10,650 bases of DNA from Bacteroidota bacterium (GTDB taxonomy: Bacteria > Bacteroidota > Bacteroidia > Bacteroidales > JAKIYJ01), in contig JAKIYJ010000034.1 of assembly GCA_022708585.1 (NCBI GenBank), forward strand, positions 1-10,650, in the 5' to 3' direction. The position numbers and the translations under genes were made by a program. Within the stretch, counting starts at the first letter, position 1, and every line of letters starts with the position of its first letter. The notes beneath the pieces were generated by a model. The model made no database searches and was not told where the DNA came from. It was given only the letters and a program-made list of their open reading frames with translations. Shown here one piece after another: positions 1 to 6,902 of the stretch.

Positions 1-904
1 TACTCTCATAAGACCTGCTTAATATTTTTTCAGGATAATATGTAAGTATACGTGTACCAAGTCTAACCGATTTAATATGCAATAGTTCAGGGTCATTGAT
101 AAATGGATCAATATATTCTTCAAATCGTTCCGGTGTGATATAAGCTGCATCACCGCCTGTAATAAGGATATCTGAAACCTCCTTATGCATTTTCAAATAT
201 CTGTGTACCTGAGAAATATCTTTTTGTATAAACATATCTCTGTCGCCTCTAACCTGAGCATGTCGAAAACAGTAACTGCAAAAAGCAAAGCAATTTTGTG
301 TCTCTTTATCAAAAATCAACTGACATAGTGGATATTTATGTTGACTGCCTTCAATAATTTCAATTTCACCATCAGCGTTAACAAAAACAGGTTTGTTAAG
401 TTTCTGATGCCCATCGTGAGGATTTGTCTGAATAAAATAATCATTTATTACTTGTTTTTTTTCTTCTGGTGTTTTAGCATTATGATATTTATCCTTAATT
501 TCCTTACGCATCATTCCAGGTTGAGGAAATACCAGTTGAAATAACGAATCATTTTGAAAATTTTTCCAATTAATTAGATTTAATATATGTTTGGTAACCA
601 TAAATCTGTATACTTGTATAAAAAGTTCTCTTTCTTCAAGGTGATCTATGATGATACCATTTTTAGAAAGTATTTCAACAACTTCTCTAAAACCTTTTAA
701 TCCTATATAAGCCTCCTTATCATGAAAAATAAAATCAGCATTTTCATTAAAAGTAGAATAATCTGGATAAGCAGAATTTAATCTATTTAAAACTCCCAAT
801 GGTAAAAGATTTTCATTATTGATGATTTGTTGAATTTCTTCAGAAAAATGAAATTTTTGTATCATTTTTTCTACGTCTTGTTTTGATAAATCTGTTTTGT
901 TCAT
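1..904 (-). CDS. KamA-family radical SAM protein (lysine 2,3-aminomutase-like), 3' part off the window
   Basis: The open frame starts with ATG at 904-902 and stays open to the left edge, giving 301 codons; the C-terminus is missing. A CX3CX2C cluster (C205, C209, C212, in NCFAFCSYCFRH) would bind the 4Fe-4S centre that cleaves S-adenosylmethionine. It is followed by ILITGGD (GGD at 250-252) and VRLGTRILTYYPEKI. These match, in order, the lysine 2,3-aminomutase segments around CSMYCRHC, LLSGGDAL and VRIGSRTPVVLP. A preceding G-x-x-H-x-YP also matches the region just before the KamA cluster. Compared with clostridial lysine aminomutase, which as I recall has its cluster near residue 125, the cluster here lies about 80 residues further in, so the N-terminus is extended. 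The PLP-binding lysine of aminomutases would be in the missing part, so substrate and even aminomutase activity are undetermined. The superfamily call is firm; the precise function is not. Confidence 0.85.
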   Translation of the reverse strand, partial: MNKTDLSKQDVEKMIQKFHFSEEIQQIINNENLLPLGVLNRLNSAYPDYSTFNENADFIFHDKEAYIGLKGFREVVEILSKNGIIIDHLEERELFIQVYRFMVTKHILNLINWKNFQNDSLFQLVFPQPGMMRKEIKDKYHNAKTPEEKKQVINDYFIQTNPHDGHQKLNKPVFVNADGEIEIIEGSQHKYPLCQLIFDKETQNCFAFCSYCFRHAQVRGDRDMFIQKDISQVHRYLKMHKEVSDILITGGDAAYITPERFEEYIDPFINDPELLHIKSVRLGTRILTYYPEKILSRSYES

Positions 905-940
905 TGTTATTATGTATTAATAAAATAAAAAAAATATTAG

Positions 941-948
941 CAAAGTTA
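941..948 (-). promoter_or_regulatory. Putative Bacteroidota -7 promoter element for the radical SAM gene
   Basis: Read on the minus strand this is TAACTTTG followed by C, an exact match to the Bacteroidota -7 consensus TAnnTTTG. It lies 36 bases upstream of the ATG at 904, leaving a leader of roughly 30 nucleotides. I see no clear TTTG-type -33 element at the usual distance, which is common in such AT-rich DNA. The rest of the 905-1096 gap shows nothing else except the stem-loop at its right end. Confidence 0.5.
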
Positions 949-1053
949 TAATTTTTATATTAATTGCAGCTGATTATTTTCTTTTAAAAGTTTTGCTTAA
1001 ATAGATAATATTTTTTATAAAATTAAAGCAAAATCTACATATTCTATTGTTAT

Positions 1054-1100
1054 ATGACATAAGACGATAATTTATTCTGTAAAAAAAATCGTCAAGTCAT
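1054..1100 (-). terminator. Imperfect stem-loop at the 3' end of the sugar transferase gene, possible terminator
   Basis: Two nested inverted repeats are visible: GACGAT (1063-1068) with ATCGTC (1088-1093), and outside them ATGAC (1054-1058) with GTCAT (1096-1100), separated by short unpaired bases. The structure overlaps the TGA stop of the sugar transferase at 1097-1099 and lies between that gene and the next promoter, which is where transcription of this operon would be expected to end. No long U-run follows on the minus strand, so a classical Rho-independent terminator is not clear. It could instead be an RNA-stabilising 3' hairpin. Confidence 0.35.
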
Positions 1101-2512
1101 TTGCCTCTACCCTGTAAAATAATTAGAGCGGTATATATAAGAATTTTTAAATCCATTGTTAGTGACATATTTTCTATATAAAGTATGTCATATTTCAATC
1201 TTTCTATCATTTGTTCAACATTTTCGGCATAGCCATATTTAACTTGCCCCCAGGAGGTAATACCAGGTTTTACTTTAAGGAGCAACTTATAATGAGGGGC
1301 TTTAGGTATAATCTGGTCAATATAATATTGACGTTCTGGACGCGGTCCTACAAGAGACATTTCGCCTATAAGTACATTATAAAACTGAGGTATTTCATCA
1401 AGTCTTACTTTTCTTAAAAATTTTCCAAAAGGAGTTATGCGTGGGTCATTTTTAGAACTGAGTTGAGGTCCATTTTTTTCGGCATCAACATACATTGAAC
1501 GAAATTTATAAATTACAAAAGGTTTACCATGTAATCCTATACGCTGATGAGAATAAAATATAGGACCTTTTGATGATAACTTAACTCCAACAGCAACGAA
1601 AACAAAAACTGGGGAAAGGATGATTAAACATAAAGAAGAAATTACTATATCAAGGAATCTTTTTAAAAATTGTTGCCAAGCTGGTAATAAATCTGGATAA
1701 ATTTGTATTAAAGGCACATGAAATATTCCTGTCATTTTTACAGAACCAAGTAAAATATCATGCATGCCAGGAATTATTTTAATAACAACATTTACATCTT
1801 CTAATTTAGTAATAATATCCTCAATAATTTTATGTTCAGACGATTCTATGGCTATTATCACTTCTTCAATTTTATTTTTAACAATAATATCATTAAGATT
1901 TTGATAAGAACCTAAATTTGGCAAAAATTCATCAAGTTTATAGGTCTCGTATTTGTCAACGTATACAAATCCTACAAATTTATTTCCTGAAGAAATCTCC
2001 TGATTTTTAATTTCTTTATAAATATCTACTGCATTGCCATTGCTACCTATGATTAAAGTATTAAAACCAATTTTACCCTGTTGTATTTTGCGTGCAGTAG
2101 TCGTAGTTATAATAAACCTGAATAAGAAAGTAATTGAAAAATGAACCGTAAAAAGAAATACAAAAGAACTGTAATAATTTTTATAGCTGTTAACCACATC
2201 ATCAAGTATCAGGACAAAGAAAATAATGAGACAGCCAATTAATGTCTGCAATAGAGTTTGACCCAATTCTCGCAAACGAGATTTGCGAAAAATTTTACGA
2301 TATGTTCCACTAATAGCATAAAGCCCTACCCAGAAAACAGGAACAATAACAAGTCCTAAATAAAGTTTTATATCATAAAAAATGATTTTAAAATTATCAA
2401 CAATTGTGTTTTCAATTATACTTTTTCTATACAGGTATAACAACCCCCATGATATTACTGCTGCTATAACATCAAACAAAACATACTTAAACACCTGCAT
2501 TTTTTTATTCAT
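1097..2512 (-). CDS. Polyprenyl-phosphate sugar-1-phosphate transferase (bacterial sugar transferase family)
   Basis: This 471-residue membrane protein would transfer a sugar-1-phosphate from a nucleotide sugar to undecaprenyl phosphate on the cytoplasmic face, the first committed step for a surface polysaccharide repeat unit. The N-terminal half has about four hydrophobic segments (near 8-28, 50-69, 87-104, 113-134). A Rossmann-like CoA-binding-type domain follows (about 150-250, NTLIIGSNGN). The C-terminal catalytic domain (about 283-471) begins with the family's hydrophobic re-entrant/TM segment (RFLDIVISS onward). It carries QRIG at 323-326, YKFRSM at 335-340, RLDEIPQFYNVL with the catalytic Asp-Glu pair at D372-E373, GEMSLVGPRPE at 383-393 and KPGITSWGQV at 415-424. 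This is the long WbaP/WcaJ-like layout. The sugar specificity (glucose, galactose, GlcNAc) cannot be read from the sequence. The start lies 13 bases downstream of the lipoprotein stop, so the two are probably one transcript. No glycosyltransferases follow, so this is not a full polysaccharide locus within the window. Confidence 0.93.
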   Translation of the reverse strand: MNKKMQVFKYVLFDVIAAVISWGLLYLYRKSIIENTIVDNFKIIFYDIKLYLGLVIVPVFWVGLYAISGTYRKIFRKSRLRELGQTLLQTLIGCLIIFFVLILDDVVNSYKNYYSSFVFLFTVHFSITFLFRFIITTTTARKIQQGKIGFNTLIIGSNGNAVDIYKEIKNQEISSGNKFVGFVYVDKYETYKLDEFLPNLGSYQNLNDIIVKNKIEEVIIAIESSEHKIIEDIITKLEDVNVVIKIIPGMHDILLGSVKMTGIFHVPLIQIYPDLLPAWQQFLKRFLDIVISSLCLIILSPVFVFVAVGVKLSSKGPIFYSHQRIGLHGKPFVIYKFRSMYVDAEKNGPQLSSKNDPRITPFGKFLRKVRLDEIPQFYNVLIGEMSLVGPRPERQYYIDQIIPKAPHYKLLLKVKPGITSWGQVKYGYAENVEQMIERLKYDILYIENMSLTMDLKILIYTALIILQGRGK

Positions 2513-2525
2513 ATATCAACAATCT

Positions 2526-3407
2526 TTAAAAATGTACAAGTTTAATATTATCAATAAGAATTTCAGGTATGTCTACATCATCTTCTTTAATAGCACCAAT
2601 AAAAATTTTAAAATTAAGGGCATTAACCTCGCGACTTGTAACAGTTGTAAAATTAATATAGATTTTTTTCCATATATCAGATTTATTAACAACTACGACA
2701 GGTTGTTGCACAGTGGTTGAAAAATTATTAATGAATAAACCGACAATAAAAGAATTATTGGTTTTATAATTAAGTTCAAGAAAGACAGAGCTTCCATTTT
2801 TAGGTAAATCATAAGCGACATGACTTGCTCCTTCATAAACGGTCTTATTTGCATCAAGATTTATTATCCCCGACCATCCTTCAAAAATTTTATCAGGGTT
2901 TGAAATTTGCTGCAAAACAGTATCACTTTTAGATGTTGATTCTATAGAAATTCCAGCTTGTTCAAAATTTTCTATCCATGCAAATTTAGTTGAAGCATTA
3001 TATTTAGTTTGTACTATACCAAGGTCAGTAATCTGGTCTTCAACAAGATTCACAGTAACAACAATATCATTATAGAAAGGGTAAATAGCCCGAGTTGATG
3101 CAGTACCATTTAATTGAATACCAGGTTTAATAGTAATTTTATGTACTCCTTTTTTCAATACAGGTATAACAGCAGGCATCTCAAAACCTCCAATAATATC
3201 ATCATCAACATATACCCAAGCATCTGTTATCTTATGAGAAGCCGTACCTTCTGTATAATAATCAGTAGTAAGATTAATAGCTTCTATGCGTATAAAAGAA
3301 GGAATTTGTTCATCTGGATTTATCCATTCACAAGCAGAACATAAAATTAACACTATAATAAAAGAGAATACTGATAAAAATATCCGTTTTTTTTTAATTA
3401 ATAACAT
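2526..3407 (-). CDS. Putative secreted lipoprotein with C-terminal beta-sandwich-like region, function unknown
   Basis: The 293-residue protein begins with a positively charged stretch (KKKR, 5-8), a hydrophobic core (9-22) and CSAC. C26 is the likely lipidated cysteine (Ser-Ala at -2/-1), although Cys at -3 is an atypical lipobox. The mature part is beta-rich. Residues about 36-120 contain WVYVDDDIIGGFEMP and KKGVHKITIKPGI, a pattern like PEGA-type or carboxypeptidase-regulatory-like folds. Residues about 140-293 have alternating hydrophobic strands and end with PEILIDNIKLVHF, the typical last strand of jelly-roll carbohydrate-binding-like modules in Bacteroidota surface proteins. No catalytic motif is visible. 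The gene sits 13 bases upstream of the sugar transferase and 107 bases after the oxidoreductase, so an envelope or polysaccharide context is likely but its role is unknown. A near-consensus TACTTTG on the minus strand at 3434-3428 lacks one base of TAnnTTTG and I do not call it a promoter. Confidence 0.8.
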   Translation of the reverse strand: MLLIKKKRIFLSVFSFIIVLILCSACEWINPDEQIPSFIRIEAINLTTDYYTEGTASHKITDAWVYVDDDIIGGFEMPAVIPVLKKGVHKITIKPGIQLNGTASTRAIYPFYNDIVVTVNLVEDQITDLGIVQTKYNASTKFAWIENFEQAGISIESTSKSDTVLQQISNPDKIFEGWSGIINLDANKTVYEGASHVAYDLPKNGSSVFLELNYKTNNSFIVGLFINNFSTTVQQPVVVVNKSDIWKKIYINFTTVTSREVNALNFKIFIGAIKEDDVDIPEILIDNIKLVHF

Positions 3408-3514
3408 TATTGATAAAAAAATTACACCAAAGTACCTTTATTTAAAACACAACGTTAATAATCACACATTATTGCTGAACCAGTAAGTAACTGACATCAA
3501 GTTAAGTAAAAAAA

Positions 3515-4501
3515 TTATTGGAGCATAGTTGGACTTGTAACAAGTTTATCCATAATTTTATAAGCTACTTCAAGTGCGTTATATCCATCGATTATTGTTA
3601 CAGGAGGTTCAACATTTTTGATAATAGAGTTATAGAAACTTTTAAGTTCTGTTTTGATAGCATTAAGTTGTTTTATTTCAGGTTTTTCAAAAATGATTTG
3701 TTTAGGAGTTTTACCATTACCTAAATCTAATATCATAGCGAAGGGATCATTATTATTTTGAACATCTTTGAGGCTGATAATTTCTGTTTCCTGTTTAAGA
3801 AAGTCAACCGATATATAAGCATTTTTTTGAAAAAATCTGGATTTACGCATATTTTTTAAAGAAAAGCGACTTGATGTAAGATTAGCAGTACATCCATTAT
3901 CGAATTCAATTCGAGCATTGGCAATATCAGGGGTTTCGCTGACAATAGCCACTCCGCTGGCACTTATTTTTCTTATATCTGATTTAACAACACTCATAAC
4001 TATATCAATATCATGAATCATCAAGTCGAGTATAACAGGGATATCAGTTCCTCTGGGATTAAATTGTGAAAGACGATGTGTTTCAATAAACATAGGATTT
4101 TCAATGTATGGAGAAGCTGCCAAGAAAGCCGGATTGAATCTTTCAACATGACCGACCTGCACTTTAACACCTGCTTCTGTCGCAATATCAATAAGTTCAC
4201 GGGCTTCAGCGAGTGTTGTAACGATGGGCTTTTCAATAAAAACATGTTTTGACTTTTTTAAAGCTGTTGAGGCACAATCAAAATGAGATATAGTTGGTGT
4301 AACTATATCAACAACATCAATTTGTTCTATAAGTTCCTCGGGACTGTCATAAGCTTTAATTTCAAACTCCTTACTAACAGTTTCCCTTATTTCAGGATTA
4401 ATATCATAAAATCCAACAATATCCCATTCAGGAATTTCTCTTATACATTTAATATGAATTTTACCAAGATGACCAGCACCTAACACACCTATTTTCAACA
4501 T
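3515..4501 (-). CDS. Gfo/Idh/MocA-family NAD(P)-dependent oxidoreductase, GnnA-like
   Basis: The 328-residue length fits the family. An N-terminal Rossmann fold starts at residue 3 with GAGHLG (8-13) for NAD(P) binding. The family EKP motif is at 90-92 (catalytic-type K91), and GHVERFNP is at 117-124. The C-terminal substrate-binding domain carries RGTD (150-153) and DLMIHDID (159-166), with H163 as the probable catalytic histidine. From memory of family sequences, the combination of RGTD with DLMIHDID is typical of the group found in lipid A (lpx) clusters, represented by GnnA, which oxidises the 3-hydroxyl of UDP-GlcNAc before transamination by GnnB. No gnnB-like aminotransferase or lpx gene is in this window, so the substrate is an inference. 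The enzyme is cytoplasmic with no signal peptide. It is divergent from pcm, with a promoter element at 4531-4538. The lipoprotein gene follows after 107 bases on the same strand and may be read through. Confidence 0.88.
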   Translation of the reverse strand: MLKIGVLGAGHLGKIHIKCIREIPEWDIVGFYDINPEIRETVSKEFEIKAYDSPEELIEQIDVVDIVTPTISHFDCASTALKKSKHVFIEKPIVTTLAEARELIDIATEAGVKVQVGHVERFNPAFLAASPYIENPMFIETHRLSQFNPRGTDIPVILDLMIHDIDIVMSVVKSDIRKISASGVAIVSETPDIANARIEFDNGCTANLTSSRFSLKNMRKSRFFQKNAYISVDFLKQETEIISLKDVQNNNDPFAMILDLGNGKTPKQIIFEKPEIKQLNAIKTELKSFYNSIIKNVEPPVTIIDGYNALEVAYKIMDKLVTSPTMLQ

Positions 4502-4530
4502 AAATATTTATATAATTAATAAAACAATCG

Positions 4531-4538
4531 CAAAAATA
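4531..4538 (-). promoter_or_regulatory. Putative -7 promoter element for the oxidoreductase gene
   Basis: On the minus strand the bases read TATTTTTG then C, an exact match to the Bacteroidota consensus TAnnTTTG. It lies 29 bases upstream of the ATG at 4501. A TTATTG lies further upstream on the same strand, but its spacing of about 15 bases is shorter than usual for a -33 box. It mirrors the element at 4564-4571. Confidence 0.5.
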
Positions 4539-4563
4539 ACTTTTTTTAATTAACAATAAATAG

Positions 4564-4571
4564 TATTTTTG
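4564..4571 (+). promoter_or_regulatory. Putative -7 promoter element for pcm
   Basis: TATTTTTG followed by C is an exact match to TAnnTTTG. It is 42 bases upstream of the pcm ATG, giving a leader of about 35 nucleotides. The -33 region would fall in the T-run at 4541-4547, inside the 25 bases shared with the divergent promoter, and no clean TTTG is present there. Confidence 0.5.
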
Positions 4572-4613
4572 CACAAGACAAGCATATAAAAATCATTAAT
4601 AATTTATTGAATA

Positions 4614-5261
4614 ATGAAGAGAGAAGACAGTTATCGTCATCAGGGATTAAGGCGCAAACTTGTTGAAAGCATCAAACAAAAAGGTATTACAGATGAAGCT
4701 GTTTTAAAAGTTATAATGGAAGTTCCTCGTCATTTCTTTTTAGATTCTTCTTTTCTTGAATATGCATATCAGGATAAGCCATTTTCAATAGGTTGGGGGC
4801 AAACAATATCGCAGCCATATACTGTTGCATTTCAAACACAACTATTAGAAGTTAAAAAAGGAGATAAAATTTTAGAAATAGGTACAGGCTCAGGTTATCA
4901 GTCAAGCATACTTTATGTTATGGGTGCAAAAGTTTTTAGTATTGAAAGAATACGTCCATTATATCTTAAAACCAAAGCCTTGCTGTCAGAACTTAATTAT
5001 CAGGTAAGACTTTTTTATGGCGATGGCTATAAAGGGTTACCTGCTTATGCTCCTTTTGATAAAATACTTGTAACCGCTGCTGCACCTCATATTCCAGAAA
5101 CATTAAAAAAACAATTAAAACCAGGTGGACTACTCGTAATACCTGTTGGCGAAAAAAATATACAGGAAATGCTTCGTGTAAAGAAGATTTCAGATAATGA
5201 TTTTGAAACTCAAAAATTTGGTGATTTTAGTTTTGTACCTCTACTGGAAGATAAAAGTTAA
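4614..5261 (+). CDS. pcm: Protein-L-isoaspartate O-methyltransferase
   Basis: This cytoplasmic repair enzyme uses S-adenosylmethionine to methylate L-isoaspartyl residues in aged proteins, which lets them convert back to aspartate. The 215-residue length is standard. Family hallmarks appear in order: VPRHFFL (37-43), the active-site loop GQTISQPYTVA (62-72), SAM-binding motif I ILEIGTGSGYQ (86-96), the acidic residue of the next strand in SIERI (E111), FYGDGYKG (134-141), ILVTAAAPHIP (151-161) and LKPGGLLVIPVG (168-179). The ATG at 4614 matches the usual N-terminus. There is no convincing Shine-Dalgarno, as is normal for this phylum. It has its own promoter-like element and is followed by 154 non-coding bases, so it appears monocistronic. 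Confidence 0.96.
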   Translation: MKREDSYRHQGLRRKLVESIKQKGITDEAVLKVIMEVPRHFFLDSSFLEYAYQDKPFSIGWGQTISQPYTVAFQTQLLEVKKGDKILEIGTGSGYQSSILYVMGAKVFSIERIRPLYLKTKALLSELNYQVRLFYGDGYKGLPAYAPFDKILVTAAAPHIPETLKKQLKPGGLLVIPVGEKNIQEMLRVKKISDNDFETQKFGDFSFVPLLEDKS

Positions 5262-5277
5262 AAAATCATAAATCAAC

Positions 5278-5326
5278 AAAATCGTAAACAACTTATCCCT
5301 TTCGAAAAAAGAAATAACCCGATTTT
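5278..5326 (+). repeat. Inverted repeat downstream of pcm (weak terminator candidate)
   Basis: AAAATCG at 5278-5284 pairs with CGATTTT at 5320-5326, and the right arm runs into a T-rich stretch (TTTTTTATTTT). The 35-base loop includes the palindrome TTTCGAAA. The arrangement is where a pcm terminator would be expected, but the stem is AT-rich and the loop is long, so function is uncertain. The rest of the 5262-5415 gap holds the promoter-like element at 5359-5366. Confidence 0.25.
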
Positions 5327-5358
5327 TTATTTTAGCATCATCGCACTAAAAAACACAG

Positions 5359-5366
5359 TATCTTCG
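5359..5366 (+). promoter_or_regulatory. Putative -7 promoter element for the SGNH/MBOAT operon
   Basis: TATCTTCG followed by CA matches TAnnTTTG with one change (T to C). It lies 49 bases upstream of the ATG at 5416, implying a leader of about 40 nucleotides. A TTTTA at 5330-5334 is a possible weak -33 region, but the spacing is long. This is the only good promoter candidate ahead of the three-gene operon. Confidence 0.4.
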
Positions 5367-5415
5367 CAAGCTTAACGAAAACTTTAATACTTCACTTATA
5401 CATACATATTAATCA

Positions 5416-6888
5416 ATGAATCATAATAATAAAATATGGCAAGTATTTTTTATTATTGTTTTTGTGGAAATATTATTTTTAATTCTTTCTTTTTATAAAG
5501 ATGAAACAAAAATTTTTTCAAAAGTTGGATTAAATTTTTATTCCTTTTCAGAACTGGTTGATTTTACTGTAGCCCATACCAATACAAAAGCCGATAGTTT
5601 AATAGATAAGTATATGGGTGATAATAAAAACAAAATGTTGTCCAGAAGACAAATATTAACTTGTGGTCAGAACAAAAAGAATATTTTTTTAGAAAACCCT
5701 GATGATAACAACAATAACTATGCTCTGGATTATTTTTTTGATGCATTAATAAATCAATCAGATACTTGCATTGTACGCATTGCTCATTATGGGGATTCAC
5801 AATTAGAAGGCGACAGAATAACTTCTATATTGAGAAAAAAGTTTCAAAAAAAATTTGGTGGCAGCGGAGTTGGTTATATACCATTTACTGATATAGCCAG
5901 TCCTATTTTATATTCAAGAGAAACCACAGGAAATTGGTGCAGATTTAATGTATTCAACAATAAATACCCATCAGGATTATATGGGATTGCAGGGGTTGTA
6001 TTTAAATTTAATAATTGCAAACAAACTTTTAAAAAAGATTCTGATACACTTTCAAATTTTAATGATACAACATATATTAGATGGCTTACATCGACAAAAT
6101 CAGGAATTATTATCAAACTATTTTCTCAAATCAATTACAATAAAATATCTGTAATGTATGGTAATTCAACTTTACCTTGTTTTGTTAAAATAAATGATAA
6201 AAACAAAAGTTTTAACTTTAATGATACTCTCCCTCCTGTGAAGACTTTTTGCATTCATAATTTTAATTTAGGCAATTATCCTGATTATTTGAAAATTGAA
6301 TTCGAATCCGCTAAAAGCCCTGATTTTTATGGATTATTGTTAGATGCAAACAATGGAGTTCAGATTGATAATTATGCTATAAGGGGTCATAGTGGCACAG
6401 GATTACTCAATATTAATCAAGATTATCTTGCAAAACAATTAAAAATATTAAACACAAAACTTATTATTTTTCAATATGGTGGCAATTTAGTTCCTTATGT
6501 TCACGATTCTATTGGCTATAAACAACTTGAAAAAATATATTACTTATTATTCATAAAATTCAAACAGGCTGTTCCCGATGCAAGCATTCTGGTTGTTAGT
6601 ACAGGTGATATGGCAAGAAAAAAAGGTGATAAATATGTATCTTATCCTCAAATATATCAAATTGTTGAGGCACAAAGGAGAGCAGCCCTAAAAGCAGGGT
6701 GTGCATTTTGGGATCTTTATGCAACAATGGGCGGAGAAGGATCTATTAATTCATGGACATCTAAAAGACTCTCTTCACCAGAAGGACATTTTTCACCCAA
6801 AGGACAACAAATCATAGCAGATGAATTGTTTAACACAATTATGATTGAATATAATTCATATAAGTTACGAAAACACAAGTTATTGTAA
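5416..6888 (+). CDS. Membrane-anchored SGNH/GDSL-fold protein, putative extracytoplasmic glycan O-acyltransferase or esterase
   Basis: This 490-residue protein has one N-terminal hydrophobic segment (about 8-26) that would anchor it in the inner membrane with the rest outside. SGNH blocks are visible: block I IAHYGDSQLEGD with nucleophile S128, block II AIRGHSG with G324, block III QYGGN with N357, and block V SPEGHFSPKG with H458. Residues about 160-315, between blocks I and II, are beta-rich and look like an inserted sandwich domain, ending FYGLLLDANNGVQIDNYAIRG. In block V the usual D-x-x-H is replaced: Pro455 sits at -3 and Glu456 at -2, one residue shorter than in the paralogue downstream. 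Activity may therefore be altered or rely on a Ser-His dyad. It is the first gene of an operon with a LysM-SGNH protein and an MBOAT acyltransferase, which suggests acyl transfer to an envelope glycan. An esterase role is the main alternative. Confidence 0.82.
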   Translation: MNHNNKIWQVFFIIVFVEILFLILSFYKDETKIFSKVGLNFYSFSELVDFTVAHTNTKADSLIDKYMGDNKNKMLSRRQILTCGQNKKNIFLENPDDNNNNYALDYFFDALINQSDTCIVRIAHYGDSQLEGDRITSILRKKFQKKFGGSGVGYIPFTDIASPILYSRETTGNWCRFNVFNNKYPSGLYGIAGVVFKFNNCKQTFKKDSDTLSNFNDTTYIRWLTSTKSGIIIKLFSQINYNKISVMYGNSTLPCFVKINDKNKSFNFNDTLPPVKTFCIHNFNLGNYPDYLKIEFESAKSPDFYGLLLDANNGVQIDNYAIRGHSGTGLLNINQDYLAKQLKILNTKLIIFQYGGNLVPYVHDSIGYKQLEKIYYLLFIKFKQAVPDASILVVSTGDMARKKGDKYVSYPQIYQIVEAQRRAALKAGCAFWDLYATMGGEGSINSWTSKRLSSPEGHFSPKGQQIIADELFNTIMIEYNSYKLRKHKLL

Positions 6889-6902
6889 AATCATCAAAAA
6901 AA

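Noticed and set aside
2382..2720. 112-residue open frame on the plus strand
   Set aside because: It lies antisense across the end of the lipoprotein gene and the start of the sugar transferase gene, both well supported. It has no recognisable motif and its composition is that of a reverse-frame shadow.
3428..3434. Minus-strand TACTTTG as promoter of the lipoprotein gene
   Set aside because: It is one base short of TAnnTTTG and would leave a leader of only about 15 nucleotides, so it is too weak to call.
3457..3473. Small hairpin AATAAT-CACAC-ATTATT between the oxidoreductase and lipoprotein genes
   Set aside because: It is a six-pair AT-only stem in very AT-rich DNA, not followed by a T-run, and is likely to occur by chance.
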